NCBI GenBank assembly: GCA_963708425.1
Contig: OY970206.1
Location: forward strand, 2,976,001-3,040,000
Reading direction: 5' to 3'
DNA length: 64,000 bases
Origin: JACMNW01 sp963708425
Lineage (GTDB): Bacteria; Pseudomonadota; Alphaproteobacteria; Rhodobacterales; Rhodobacteraceae
This document shows positions 34,701 to 43,966 of this stretch, piece by piece. Made by a program: the position numbers and the translations under genes. Within the stretch, counting starts at the first letter, position 1. Every line of letters begins with the position of its first letter. The notes under the pieces were generated by a model. The model searched no databases. It worked only from the letters and a program-made list of their open reading frames with translations, and was not told where the DNA came from.

Positions 34701-34723
34701 GGGTGCGCATGATCTGCGCACCC
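34701..34723 (-). terminator. Rho-independent terminator of cobS
   Basis: GGGTGCGCA (34701-34709) and TGCGCACCC (34715-34723) form a 9-bp stem. Read on the minus strand it is followed by TTTTTTTT (34693-34700), so it terminates transcription coming from cobS. The T tract lies immediately beside the FMN reductase stop codon. Confidence 0.85.
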
Positions 34724-34776
34724 CGAACCCATCGCTTGCAAATGTTAGGCGCGGTTCACCCCGTCAGACCTGCAGA

Positions 34777-35763
34777 TCACCGCATCGCCATACTCGCCGC
34801 ACTTTCCGGCAACTCCTCGGCAAAGCAGCGCTGATAGAACTCTGCCACCGTCTGCCGCTCCAGCTCATCACACTTGTTCAGGAACGTCAGCCGGAACGCA
34901 TAGCCCAGATTGCGGAAAATCTCGGCGTTTTGGGCCCAGGTGATCACCGTTCGGGGCGACATCACCGTCGACAGATCGCCGTTCATAAACGCCGTCCGCG
35001 TCAAATCCGCAACCGTCACCATCTGCGAAATCTGCTTGCGGCCCTTTTCGGTGTTGTAATGCGGGTTCTTCGCCAGCACGATCGCGGCTTCCGCATCATG
35101 CGACAGATAGTTCAACGTCGCCACCAATGACCAACGGTCCATCTGCGCCTGGTTGATCTGCTGCACGCCGTGATACAGGCCCGTCGTATCACCCAGACCC
35201 ACAGTATTAGACGTCGCAAACAGCCGGAATGACGGGTGCGGCGTGATAATTTCGTTCTGGTCCAACAGAGTCAGCTTGCCATCATGCTCCAGAATTCGCT
35301 GGATCACGAACATCACGTCGGCGCGGCCCGCATCATATTCGTCGAACACAATCGCTACCGGGTTGCGCAGCGCCCAAGGCAAAATCCCTTCGTGGAATTC
35401 TGTCACCTGCTTGCCATCGCGCAACTTGATCGCGTCCTTGCCGATCAGATCGATCCGGGAAATATGCGAATCCAAATTCACCCGCACGCAGGGCCAGTTC
35501 AGATGCGCTGCCACCTGTTCGATATGCGTCGATTTGCCCGTGCCGTGATAGCCCTGTATCATCACGCGGCGGTTGTAGGCAAAGCCTGCCAAAATCGCCA
35601 AAGTGGTGTCAGGGTCAAACTTATAAGTCGGGTCAATGTCCGGTACGCGATCGGCACGGTCTGCGAAGGCCTTAACCTTCATTTCCGTGTCGATACCAAA
35701 CACTTCGCGGACAGAAACTTCTTCAGTGGGTCTTGCAGCGTTATCCAACATTCCGTCCGCCAT
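34777..35763 (-). CDS. cobS: Cobaltochelatase subunit CobS
   Basis: The protein has 328 residues from MADGMLDNAARPTEEV. This is an AAA+ ATPase of the MoxR/CobS type: Walker A QGYHGTGKSTHIEQ, Walker B IVFDEYDAG, and sensor LFATSNTVGLGD. It powers cobalt insertion together with CobT and CobN. The frame extends upstream to 35814, but the known N-terminus is at 35763. A 16-bp perfect palindrome lies 18 bp upstream of the start. Confidence 0.95.
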   Translation of the reverse strand: MADGMLDNAARPTEEVSVREVFGIDTEMKVKAFADRADRVPDIDPTYKFDPDTTLAILAGFAYNRRVMIQGYHGTGKSTHIEQVAAHLNWPCVRVNLDSHISRIDLIGKDAIKLRDGKQVTEFHEGILPWALRNPVAIVFDEYDAGRADVMFVIQRILEHDGKLTLLDQNEIITPHPSFRLFATSNTVGLGDTTGLYHGVQQINQAQMDRWSLVATLNYLSHDAEAAIVLAKNPHYNTEKGRKQISQMVTVADLTRTAFMNGDLSTVMSPRTVITWAQNAEIFRNLGYAFRLTFLNKCDELERQTVAEFYQRCFAEELPESAASMAMR

Positions 35764-35780
35764 GTTCCGATGTATCAAAC

Positions 35781-35796
35781 AAGGGCGCGCGCCCTT
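35781..35796. promoter_or_regulatory. 16-bp palindrome in the cobS leader
   Basis: AAGGGCGCGCGCCCTT is perfectly palindromic and is flanked by partial dyads (ATCAAA on the left and TTTGAT on the right). It lies 18 bp before the cobS ATG. It could be an operator or a leader hairpin; no known cobalamin riboswitch elements are seen. Confidence 0.4.
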
Positions 35797-35980
35797 TGTC
35801 ATTTGATGGAACAAAACGAGGGCAGGCGCAAGGGGAAGGCCCCGCTAAGCCCGCCGCTTCTGACCAGACAGATCACCCATTTCGGCAGGCGGCCCGGCGT
35901 TGAGGGTGCTTACCGCACCGGCATTCATTGCGCTGAACCGCTGCCGTTCAAGGCAATGGCTTGGCCTGGTTCGGCCCAGT

Positions 35981-36616
35981 CTAATCCCTGAAAAATCTGC
36001 TTTCCTTGATCTGATCCCAGGCCCAGACCACCTCTTGCAACCGGTCCTCGTCATCGCGGTTACCGCCGTTCATGTCGGGGTGCAGGTCTTTCACCAAGGA
36101 TTTGTATTGCTTGCGGATTTCTGGCCGTGTCCAGGTATCGCGCGCATCCAAAATCTCCAACGCTTTGCGTTCTGGCGCGGGCAGTTTCCGGGTGGACGTA
36201 GTGCTGGTGCCTTTGCCGGGGTTTTGGGTGGCGTTCGACCCCAGAATTTCCACCGGATCGTTCACCCCAAGGCGCGACCAAACCCGCCCCTCATCAGGCC
36301 GCTTGGTGAAAGGTTCGGTTTCGCGGCCCCAAACGCGGTCTTTATCCAGAAACTTTTGAAAGTCTTCGTCCGACGTGCCCTGAAAGAAGTTCCATTTCAG
36401 ATTGTATTCCCGCACGTGGTCCTTGCAGAACCAGAAAAACTCGTCCAGCAGATCGGGCGATTTTGGCGCGCGGTAAACGCCGCCTTCTTTGCAGTCCGGA
36501 AAATCGCAGCCCTGGGTCGAGGTGTCGAAGGCGCCAGAAAAGCCCCGACGCCCGGTTTTGCGGCGCTTCTTGTCAGATGACACGCGCATGTCAAATTCAA
36601 ACGGGGGTTTCGTCAT
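35981..36616 (-). CDS. J-domain (DnaJ-like) protein
   Basis: The protein has 211 residues. The C-terminal 70 residues are a J domain (RKALEILDARDTWTRPEIRKQYKSLV, HPD in LHPDMNGG), an inverted layout compared with DnaJ. The N-terminal part has a Cys-containing segment (GCDFPDCKEGGVYRAP ... FWFCKDHVREYN) that may bind metal. It would stimulate a DnaK-type chaperone. It is divergent from the BolA gene across 83 bp. Confidence 0.9.
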   Translation of the reverse strand: MTKPPFEFDMRVSSDKKRRKTGRRGFSGAFDTSTQGCDFPDCKEGGVYRAPKSPDLLDEFFWFCKDHVREYNLKWNFFQGTSDEDFQKFLDKDRVWGRETEPFTKRPDEGRVWSRLGVNDPVEILGSNATQNPGKGTSTTSTRKLPAPERKALEILDARDTWTRPEIRKQYKSLVKDLHPDMNGGNRDDEDRLQEVVWAWDQIKESRFFRD

Positions 36617-36699
36617 TAGCTTGGCCTTTCCGACTCGGAGGCAAGAGAATAGGGGTTATTGCGCCAAGTTGAAGGGCCAGAATGCAGGGGTGCGCCATT

Positions 36700-36954
36700 A
36701 TGCCGATCGCCGATGAAATAAAAGACCGCCTGACCGCTGCTTTTGCCCCAGATCGGCTGGAAATCGTCGATGACAGCGAATCCCATCGCGGCCACGGCGG
36801 ATGGCGCGAAGGCGGCGAGACGCATTTCAACGTCCTCATCCGCGCCACCGCCTTCGCACCAATGTCCCGCATCGACCGCCACCGCACCATTCACAAAGCC
36901 CTCGGCACCGATCTGGTCGCCCGCATCCACGCACTGGCGCTGGATATCGGCTAA
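36700..36954 (+). CDS. BolA family protein
   Basis: The protein has 84 residues from MPIADEIKDRLTAAF. LEIVDDSESHRGHGGW, THFNVLIRATAFAPMSRIDRHRTIHKAL is the BolA fold with the conserved His residues. BolA proteins pair with monothiol glutaredoxins in iron-sulfur handling. It overlaps the convergent malate synthase gene by 4 bp. Confidence 0.92.
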   Translation: MPIADEIKDRLTAAFAPDRLEIVDDSESHRGHGGWREGGETHFNVLIRATAFAPMSRIDRHRTIHKALGTDLVARIHALALDIG

Positions 36955-39095
36955 GCGCCAGCCTTCACCCGCAAACGCGCCGCATGCAGCAGCGGCTCGG
37001 TATAACCCGACGGCTGGGCGCGGCCCTTGAACACCAGATCACACGCGGCCCGATACGCCTCGCCATCAAACGCCGGAGCCATTGGTGTATACGCAGGATC
37101 ACCCGCATTCTGCCGATCCACCACCACGGCCATCTTTTCCAGCGCCGCCCGAACCTGCACCTCGCTGACCACACCATGATGCAGCCAATTCGCCAGCGCC
37201 TGGCTGGAAATCCGGCACGTCGCGCGGTCCTCCATCAGGGCCACGTCATTGATATCAGGCACTTTAGAACAGCCAACGCCCTGATCGACCCAACGCACCA
37301 CATAGCCCAAAATCCCCTGCGCGTTATTCTCGATCTCGCGCAACAGCTGGCTTTCTGTCCACTTGCGATAGGTGGCCAGCGGTATGTCCAGCAGCGTATC
37401 CACGTAGGCCCGCCGCCCGCCCGCCTTCAGCCGTGCCTGCACAGCGAACACATCGATCTTGTGGTAGTGCAACGCATGTAAGATAGCAGCCGTGGGCGAC
37501 GGCACCCAGGCGCAATTCGCCCCGGCTTTCGGATGCTCGATCTTTTGTTCCATCATCGCCGCCATCAGATCGGGCATCGCCCACATGCCCTTGCCGATCT
37601 GTGCGCGCTTTGAAAACCCGCATTCCAGCCCGATATCAACGTTCTGGTTCTCATACCCGATGATCCACGACTTGCGCTTGATGAAATCCTTGCGGCTGAA
37701 TGGCCCAGCCTCCATCGAGGTGTGAATTTCGTCGCCCGTGCGGTCCAGAAACCCAGTGTTGATGAACGCAATTCGATGCCGCGCCGCCCGAATACATTCC
37801 TTCAGGTTCACCGAGGTGCGGCGTTCTTCGTCCATCACACCCAGCTTCACGGTGTTTGCAGGCAGCCCTAACACCGCCTCGACCCGGCCGAAAACCTCAT
37901 CCGCAAACGCCACTTCCTCTGGACCGTGCATCTTTGGCTTCACCACATAGACCGAGCCCATTTCCGAATTGCGCGGTCCCGCTGTTTTGTTCAGATCATG
38001 CAATGCGATCAACGTCGTGATCATCGCGTCCATCAGGCCTTCGAAAACCTCGGCGCCCTGCGCATCCAAAATCGCCGGATTGGTCATCAAATGCCCAACA
38101 TTGCGGACCCACAACAACGCGCGACCCTTGACGGTCATCGCCGCCCCATCTGGCCCCACATAGCTGCGATCGCCGTTCAGCCGCCGCGTCATCACCTTGC
38201 CGCCCTTTTGCAGATCGGCCGTCAAATCCCCCTGCATCAGCCCCAGCCAGTTGCCGTAGGCCACCACCTTGTCACCGGCATCCACGCAGGCCACTGAATC
38301 CTCGCAGTCCATAATCGCCGTCACGGCGCTTTCCAGTACCACATCGGCCAAGGCCGCCTGATCCCGGCTGCCAATGAAATGCGCCCGGTCAAAGATCAAT
38401 TCCACATGCAGCCCGTTATTGCGCAGCAAAACTGCATCCGGCGCTTTCGGATTGCCGCGATAGCCGACAAATTTCGAAGGCGTCACCAGCGGCAGATCAT
38501 CCACCAACAGCGCCCCGCCCACCACCTGATAGCGGCGCACATCGGCGTGACTAGCCCCCTCTATCGGGAACGCCTCATCCAGAAACACCCGCGCCCGCGC
38601 CACCACCCTTGCGCCACGCCCGCGCTCGTACCCGCCCAAAGGCGGCAGCGATCCCATCGCATCGGTGCCGTAAAACGCATCATACAGACTGCCCCACCGC
38701 GCATTTGCCGCGTTCAAGGCAAACCGCGCATTGGTGATCGGCACCACCAATTGCGGCCCCGGCACTGTTGCAATCTCGGGGTCAACGTTGCCGGTATCAA
38801 TCTCGAACGCGGCACCTTCGGGCAGCAGATAGCCGATCTCCTCCAGAAACGCGCGGTAGTCCTGATGATCATGCGCGCCCCCACGATGCGCCACATGCCA
38901 CGCGTCAATCCGCGCCTGCAACTCATCCCGCTTGGCCAGCAACGCCCGGTTCTTTGGCGTCAGGTCGCGTATAATCGCCGCAAATCCCGCCCAGAACTGG
39001 TCCGCCTCAACGCCACTTCCCGGCAGCGCCTGGTTTTCCAGAAACTCCACCAACCGTGTATCCACCTGAAGCCCGTGCCGTTCGGTCCGCGTCAT
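36951..39095 (-). CDS. glcB: Malate synthase G
   Basis: The protein has 714 residues from MTRTERHGLQVDTRLVEF. The length and the segments GLMQGDLTADLQKGGK, MKGRALLWVRNVGHLMTNPAI, RTSVNLKECIRAARHRIAFINTGF and CSKVPDINDVALMEDRATCRIS fit the monomeric G isoform. It condenses glyoxylate with acetyl-CoA to malate in the glyoxylate shunt. No isocitrate lyase gene is nearby. The ATG at 39095 matches the family start; the frame opens further upstream. Confidence 0.95.
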   Translation of the reverse strand: MTRTERHGLQVDTRLVEFLENQALPGSGVEADQFWAGFAAIIRDLTPKNRALLAKRDELQARIDAWHVAHRGGAHDHQDYRAFLEEIGYLLPEGAAFEIDTGNVDPEIATVPGPQLVVPITNARFALNAANARWGSLYDAFYGTDAMGSLPPLGGYERGRGARVVARARVFLDEAFPIEGASHADVRRYQVVGGALLVDDLPLVTPSKFVGYRGNPKAPDAVLLRNNGLHVELIFDRAHFIGSRDQAALADVVLESAVTAIMDCEDSVACVDAGDKVVAYGNWLGLMQGDLTADLQKGGKVMTRRLNGDRSYVGPDGAAMTVKGRALLWVRNVGHLMTNPAILDAQGAEVFEGLMDAMITTLIALHDLNKTAGPRNSEMGSVYVVKPKMHGPEEVAFADEVFGRVEAVLGLPANTVKLGVMDEERRTSVNLKECIRAARHRIAFINTGFLDRTGDEIHTSMEAGPFSRKDFIKRKSWIIGYENQNVDIGLECGFSKRAQIGKGMWAMPDLMAAMMEQKIEHPKAGANCAWVPSPTAAILHALHYHKIDVFAVQARLKAGGRRAYVDTLLDIPLATYRKWTESQLLREIENNAQGILGYVVRWVDQGVGCSKVPDINDVALMEDRATCRISSQALANWLHHGVVSEVQVRAALEKMAVVVDRQNAGDPAYTPMAPAFDGEAYRAACDLVFKGRAQPSGYTEPLLHAARLRVKAGA

Positions 39096-39236
39096 TGCTG
39101 TGCCTCGCCTATTGGTATGCTGGCGCATACATCTATCAAAGCCATCCCTGCGCACAAGCCGAACCAAGCCACAAAAAACTTAGCCTATCCACTAACCATA
39201 TCTTGCCCAAATCCCGACCCTATGTTACTAAGCCAT

Positions 39237-39578
39237 ATGGCTAAACATGACCCCAACCTTTCGCTGATCTTTCAGGCGCTGTCCGATCCTACCCGCCGCG
39301 CGATGCTGGCACGGTTAGGGCAGGGCGCGGTGCCAGTGTCCGAACTTGCCCGCCCAACTGGCATGGCGCTGCCCACCATCATGCGCCACTTGGCGGTGCT
39401 GGAAAGTGCCGCCCTGATCAGCACCGAAAAAACCGGCCGCACCCGCATGTGCCAGGCCCGCCCCGAAACCCTCGCCGCCACCGCCGACTGGCTGGAGGCA
39501 CAGCGCGCCATGTGGGAAGCGCGCACTGACCGCCTCGAAGACTACCTGAAATCCTTGCAGAAAGACCCGAAGCAATGA
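39237..39578 (+). CDS. ArsR-family transcriptional regulator
   Basis: The protein has 113 residues from MAKHDPNLSLIFQALSDPTRRAMLARL. The winged helix has a recognition helix around MALPTIMRHLAVLESAAL. There are no metal-binding Cys motifs. Regulators of this subgroup commonly sit before AHSA1-domain genes, as here; the next gene overlaps its stop (ATGA). It probably controls this three-gene operon. Confidence 0.9.
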   Translation: MAKHDPNLSLIFQALSDPTRRAMLARLGQGAVPVSELARPTGMALPTIMRHLAVLESAALISTEKTGRTRMCQARPETLAATADWLEAQRAMWEARTDRLEDYLKSLQKDPKQ

Positions 39579-40030
39579 CAACAGAACTGATCCTCAGCCG
39601 CGTTCTGAAAGCGCCGCGCAACCTGATCTACACCTGCTGGACCACACCCGAACACATGGTGCATTGGTTCATGCCCAAACCGCATTTCGTATCCGATATC
39701 ACCATCGATCTGCGCCCCGGCGGCCGCTACGACAGCACCATGCACGTCGACGGTGCCGCCATCGCCAGCAAAGGCTGCGTGCTCGATGCCGTCAAAGACC
39801 GCCGCTTTGCCTTCACCGACCTGATGACAGCCGACTTCCAACCAGTCGCCGAACCCGGCCTTGGCTTTACCGCCACCATCGACCTGTCCGATCACGAAGG
39901 TGGCACGCTTTACCACGTCACCGCCCGCCATCGCACCGCCGAAGATACCCAGAAACACGAAGCCATGGGCTTCACCACCGGCTGGGGCATGGTTGCCGAT
40001 CAGCTGGAGGCCTACGCGCAAACGCTATGA
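39575..40030 (+). CDS. SRPBCC/AHSA1-domain protein
   Basis: The protein has 151 residues. LILSRVLKAPRNLIYTCWTTPEHMVHWFMPK is the start of an AHSA1-type lipid or ligand-binding helix-grip fold. It overlaps the ArsR gene and the next AHSA1 gene by ATGA junctions. The ligand is unknown. It is related to the downstream gene, suggesting an old tandem duplication. Confidence 0.87.
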   Translation: MTTELILSRVLKAPRNLIYTCWTTPEHMVHWFMPKPHFVSDITIDLRPGGRYDSTMHVDGAAIASKGCVLDAVKDRRFAFTDLMTADFQPVAEPGLGFTATIDLSDHEGGTLYHVTARHRTAEDTQKHEAMGFTTGWGMVADQLEAYAQTL

Positions 40031-40485
40031 CCCCAGACCTCACCAACAGTGATCGCACAATGATCCTCGAACGCCTGATCCATGCCGCGCCCGAACAAGT
40101 CTGGCGCGCATGGACAGACCCCACCGTGCTGCCCAAATGGTTCGGCCCTGCAGGCTATTCCTGCCACACCAAAGAGATTGACCTGCGCACTGGTGGCATT
40201 TGGCGGTTCGACATGATCGGCCCCGATGGCACTGTCTGGCCCAACCGGCACCACGCCCTGACCTATGATCCGTATCGCCAGATCACCTTCCTGTTGGATG
40301 ATGGCACCGATAACGCCGATCCGATGCAGGTCACTGTCACCCTAACCCCGCAAGCCTCTGGTACTCTGTTGACCCAATCGGTGGTCTTCCCCACTGCAAC
40401 CGCTTATCAGGGCGCGAAAAACTTCGGTGCCGTCGAACTCGGCCAAACCACCCTCGCCAAACTGGCTGCCATGGTAGAGGCTTAG
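40027..40485 (+). CDS. SRPBCC/AHSA1-domain protein (second copy)
   Basis: The protein has 152 residues from MTPDLTNSDRTMILERLI. IHAAPEQVWRAWTDPTVLPKWFGPAGY and LRTGGIWRFDMIGPDG place it in the AHSA1 family. It is coupled by ATGA to the preceding paralogue. The two proteins may form a heterodimer or handle related ligands under the ArsR regulator; this is inference. Confidence 0.87.
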   Translation: MTPDLTNSDRTMILERLIHAAPEQVWRAWTDPTVLPKWFGPAGYSCHTKEIDLRTGGIWRFDMIGPDGTVWPNRHHALTYDPYRQITFLLDDGTDNADPMQVTVTLTPQASGTLLTQSVVFPTATAYQGAKNFGAVELGQTTLAKLAAMVEA

Positions 40486-40488
40486 CAC

Positions 40489-40629
40489 CTACTTTTTCAC
40501 CCCGATCCCCCGGCATTTGGCGGAACAATATTTCACCTCGTCCCAAACTTTGGCCCATGCCTTGCGCCACGCAAACGGCCGCCCGCATGACAGGCAGATT
40601 TTCGTCGGTAAATCCGCTTTCTTTTTCAT
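40489..40629 (-). CDS. DUF2256 zinc-ribbon protein
   Basis: The protein has 46 residues from MKKKADLPTKIC. KICLSCGRPFAWRKAWAKVW followed by KYCSAKCR gives the four-Cys ribbon and Trp pattern of DUF2256. Longer in-frame starts up to 40710 exist, but the family begins at MKKK. It is convergent with the AHSA1 operon. The function is unknown. Confidence 0.85.
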   Translation of the reverse strand: MKKKADLPTKICLSCGRPFAWRKAWAKVWDEVKYCSAKCRGIGVKK

Positions 40630-40778
40630 CTTGGCCAACCCGATCACCCCTTGCATGCATCCGCCAATCGGCGGCCCAACAGCCGCACCAAACATAGCGC
40701 CGCCACCCACCCCGACAAACCCCGCTTGGCACTGCCCCGTCCCGCCCCTAAGCTGCCCCGAAGAACCCGGAGGCCGCT

Positions 40779-43352
40779 ATGACTCAAACCATCTACCTCG
40801 CCGATTACCAGCCCTATCCCTACGTGCTGGACCGGGTCGCGCTGACCTTCACGCTCGCCCCATCGAATACGCGGGTCGAGGCAACGCTGCACTTTGCCCC
40901 CAACCCGGCGCGCCCCGGTCATCATGACCTGCGCCTTGATGGCGAACAGCTGAAGCTGCTGTCCGCCCGTATCAACGGCACCGCAATTACTGTCACACCC
41001 GACAAAACCGGCCTCACCATCCCCGCCGCCCTGCTGCCCCAATCCGCCTTCATGCTGGAAACAGAGGTGCAGATTGATCCCGCCGCCAACACCGCGCTGG
41101 ATGGCCTTTATATGTCGAACGGCATGTATTGCACGCAGTGCGAAGCGCAGGGTTTCCGCAAAATCACCTTCTACCCCGACCGCCCCGATGTGATGGCGCG
41201 CTTCCACGTCCGCATCAATTCAGACCTGCCGGTGCTGCTGTCCAACGGCAATCCGGCAGCGCAGGGGGCGGGCTTTGCCGAATGGGATGATCCATGGCCG
41301 AAACCGGCCTATTTGTTCGCCCTTGTCGCTGGCGATCTGCGCGCCCATTCCGCCCCGTTCACCACTATGTCGGGCAAACCCGTGGCGCTGAACATCTGGG
41401 TTCGCCCGGGGGATGAAACGCGCTGCGACTATGCAATGGGCGCGCTTATCCGGTCGATGCAGTGGGATGAGGCCACTTATGGCCGCGAGTACGACTTGGA
41501 TATTTTCAACATTGTTGCCGTCGATGACTTCAATATGGGCGCGATGGAGAACAAGGGTTTGAACATTTTCAACTCCAAGCTGGTTTTGGCCCTGCCAGAA
41601 ACCGCCAGCGATGATGATTTTGCCCGCATCGAAGCCGTGATCGCGCATGAATATTTTCACAACTGGACGGGTAACCGCATCACCTGCCGCGATTGGTTCC
41701 AGTTGTGCCTGAAAGAAGGCCTGACCGTGTTCCGCGATCAGCAGTTTTCCGGCGATATGCGCAGTCATGCGGTGAAACGCATCGAAGACGTTCTAACCTT
41801 GCGCGCGCGCCAGTTTCGCGAAGATGGCGGGCCGCTCGCGCATGCCGTGCGCCCCGACAGCTTTGTCGAGATCAACAACTTCTACACCGCCACCGTCTAC
41901 GAAAAAGGTGCCGAGGTGATCGGCATGCTGAAACGCCTCGTTGGCGATGCTGATTACGCCCGCGCGCTGGACCTGTATTTTGACCGCCACGACGGCGAAG
42001 CCGCGACGATTGAGGATTGGCTCAAAGTGTTCGAAGACACCACGGGCCGCGATCTGTCGCAATTCAAACGCTGGTACACAGAGGCGGGCACGCCGCGCCT
42101 GAAGATCACTGATGATTGGGCACCCAAAGCCAACGGCGGCACCTATACCCTGCACTTGGAACAGGAAAATCCGCCAACGCCCGGTCAACCCAAAAAAGCG
42201 CCCAAAGTCATCCCCGTGGCCGTTGGCCTGCTGAACCCGAACGGCGACGAGGTGCTGCCAACAACGGTGCTGGAACTGAACCAGACCCGGCAAAGCTTTG
42301 CTTTTGAAAACCTTGCGACCCGCCCGATCCCGTCAATTCTGCGCAACTTCTCCGCCCCGGTCATCGTCGAACGCGAACAAACCGCAACTGAACGCGCGTT
42401 CTTACTGGCGCAAGACACCGACCCGTTCAACAAATGGGAAGCAGGCCGCGCCCTTGCCAAGGACGTGATGGCGCGCATGATCACCGATGGCGCGGACCCC
42501 ATTTCCGATTGGCTAGATGCGCTGGCGCAGGTGGCTCAGGATGACAGCCTCGATCCCGCCTTCCGCGCCCTCGCCCTGCGGCTTCCCGGCGAGGATGACA
42601 TGGCCCAAACCCTCCACGCCGCAGGCCACGTGCCTGACCCGCAAGCAATCTACACCGCCCGCCGCCGCATGGCCTCCGCCCTCGCCAACCGCCTGTCACC
42701 GCTGCTGGCCCCCATGGTTGCTGCTCTGCAAGACACCGGCCCCTTCATCTCAGACGCCAAATCCAGCGGCCGCCGCGCCCTGAAACTCGCTGCCCTTTCC
42801 TACCTGACCTTGCTGGATGACGGCAAAGCCGCATCCCGCGCCTTCGCCAGCGCCGACAACATGTCGGACCAACAGGGCGCGCTGTCGGCGTTGCTAGACA
42901 CCGGCCGCGGCCAGCCGGAACTAAACAGTTTCGCCGCCCGCTGGTCCGATGACCGTCTGGTGATGGACAAATGGTTCGCCCTGCAAGTCGCCTACGCCGC
43001 CCCCGATGCCACATTCGATACCGCTGACCGCCTGACCAAACACCCCGCGTTCGATTGGAAAAACCCGAACCGCTTCCGCTCCGTCATTGGTGCCCTCTCC
43101 GGCAATCACGCCGGTTTTCACCACGCATCGGGTGCGTCCTACCGCCTGCTCGCCGATTGGCTGATCAAACTGGACCCGGTCAACCCGCAAACCGCCGCCC
43201 GCATGTCCACCGCTTTCGAAGCCTGGTCCCGCTACGACGCTGACCGCCAGGCCCTGATCAAAGCCGAGCTTGCCCGCATCGCCAAAACCCCCGGCCTAAG
43301 CCGCAACCTGGGCGAAATGGTCGCTCGCATGCTGGGCACCGAACCACAGTAA
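40779..43352 (+). CDS. pepN: Aminopeptidase N (M1)
   Basis: The protein has 857 residues; GGAGG lies seven bases before the ATG. The zinc site is VIAHEYFHNWTGNRITCRDW ... KEGLTVFRDQQF, and the exopeptidase motif is MGAMENKGLNIFN. The Ig-like and C-terminal helical domains fit the E. coli PepN type. It is a broad-specificity aminopeptidase in the cytoplasm. Confidence 0.95.
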   Translation: MTQTIYLADYQPYPYVLDRVALTFTLAPSNTRVEATLHFAPNPARPGHHDLRLDGEQLKLLSARINGTAITVTPDKTGLTIPAALLPQSAFMLETEVQIDPAANTALDGLYMSNGMYCTQCEAQGFRKITFYPDRPDVMARFHVRINSDLPVLLSNGNPAAQGAGFAEWDDPWPKPAYLFALVAGDLRAHSAPFTTMSGKPVALNIWVRPGDETRCDYAMGALIRSMQWDEATYGREYDLDIFNIVAVDDFNMGAMENKGLNIFNSKLVLALPETASDDDFARIEAVIAHEYFHNWTGNRITCRDWFQLCLKEGLTVFRDQQFSGDMRSHAVKRIEDVLTLRARQFREDGGPLAHAVRPDSFVEINNFYTATVYEKGAEVIGMLKRLVGDADYARALDLYFDRHDGEAATIEDWLKVFEDTTGRDLSQFKRWYTEAGTPRLKITDDWAPKANGGTYTLHLEQENPPTPGQPKKAPKVIPVAVGLLNPNGDEVLPTTVLELNQTRQSFAFENLATRPIPSILRNFSAPVIVEREQTATERAFLLAQDTDPFNKWEAGRALAKDVMARMITDGADPISDWLDALAQVAQDDSLDPAFRALALRLPGEDDMAQTLHAAGHVPDPQAIYTARRRMASALANRLSPLLAPMVAALQDTGPFISDAKSSGRRALKLAALSYLTLLDDGKAASRAFASADNMSDQQGALSALLDTGRGQPELNSFAARWSDDRLVMDKWFALQVAYAAPDATFDTADRLTKHPAFDWKNPNRFRSVIGALSGNHAGFHHASGASYRLLADWLIKLDPVNPQTAARMSTAFEAWSRYDADRQALIKAELARIAKTPGLSRNLGEMVARMLGTEPQ

Positions 43353-43432
43353 TGCCGCCGCATCGTCACAAAGTTGCGGAAATTTCCGGGGCAATATAGC
43401 GTCGCAAAAACCAGCAACTGGCGGAGAACTCG

Positions 43433-43963
43433 ATGCCCTTCATCCTAGGCCTGATCGCCCTCGCAGGGGCCGCCTACGTCTGGATCATCCGCGCCCGCAA
43501 CGCCGCCGAGGTTACCCGCGAACTTAGCGGCGTCGCCAGTGACGTCATGGCCGCCGCCCGCCGGTTCGGCTTTCGCCGCCATCTGAACACCCACCCGGTA
43601 GACTCGCTCGAAGAGCCCGACATTGCCGTCGCCGCAGCCGCGCTGGCGTTCCTCGAAATGTCCGGCCTGCCCACCACCGAGCAGCAAAACGCGCTGATCG
43701 TCAGCCTGCAATCCAACTTGACGATGTCGCATGAAAAGGTGGAAGAGGCGCTGATCTTGGGCCGCTGGATGGTGACCGAATGCCAAGGCGCTGTCCCCGG
43801 CTTTGCCCGCCTGACCAAGCGGCTTTACAAACTGAAAGGCACGCAGTCGTTCGATCCCCTGATGGCGGTTCTGAATGATGTCGGCAAATCCGGCCGCACT
43901 GGCCTGACAGAGCAGCAAAAAGATGCGCTGGCCGACCTTACCCGCCTGTACCGCATCAATTAA
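43433..43963 (+). CDS. Hypothetical protein with N-terminal membrane segment
   Basis: The protein has 176 residues; GGAG is upstream. FILGLIALAGAAYVWII at residues 3-19 is one membrane helix, and the rest is helical (SHEKVEEALILGRWMVTECQ, LTKRLYKLKG), weakly reminiscent of TerB-like domains. The function is unknown. It is convergent with the lytic transglycosylase gene with no gap to speak of. Confidence 0.7.
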   Translation: MPFILGLIALAGAAYVWIIRARNAAEVTRELSGVASDVMAAARRFGFRRHLNTHPVDSLEEPDIAVAAAALAFLEMSGLPTTEQQNALIVSLQSNLTMSHEKVEEALILGRWMVTECQGAVPGFARLTKRLYKLKGTQSFDPLMAVLNDVGKSGRTGLTEQQKDALADLTRLYRIN

Positions 43964-43966
43964 TCC

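Noticed and set aside
34689..34776. Terminator assigned to the FMN reductase gene
   Set aside because: The T tract is on the left of the stem, so the hairpin acts on minus-strand transcripts from cobS.
38379..39236. Upstream extension of the ArsR frame
   Set aside because: It is antisense to malate synthase; the regulator's known N-terminus begins at 39237.
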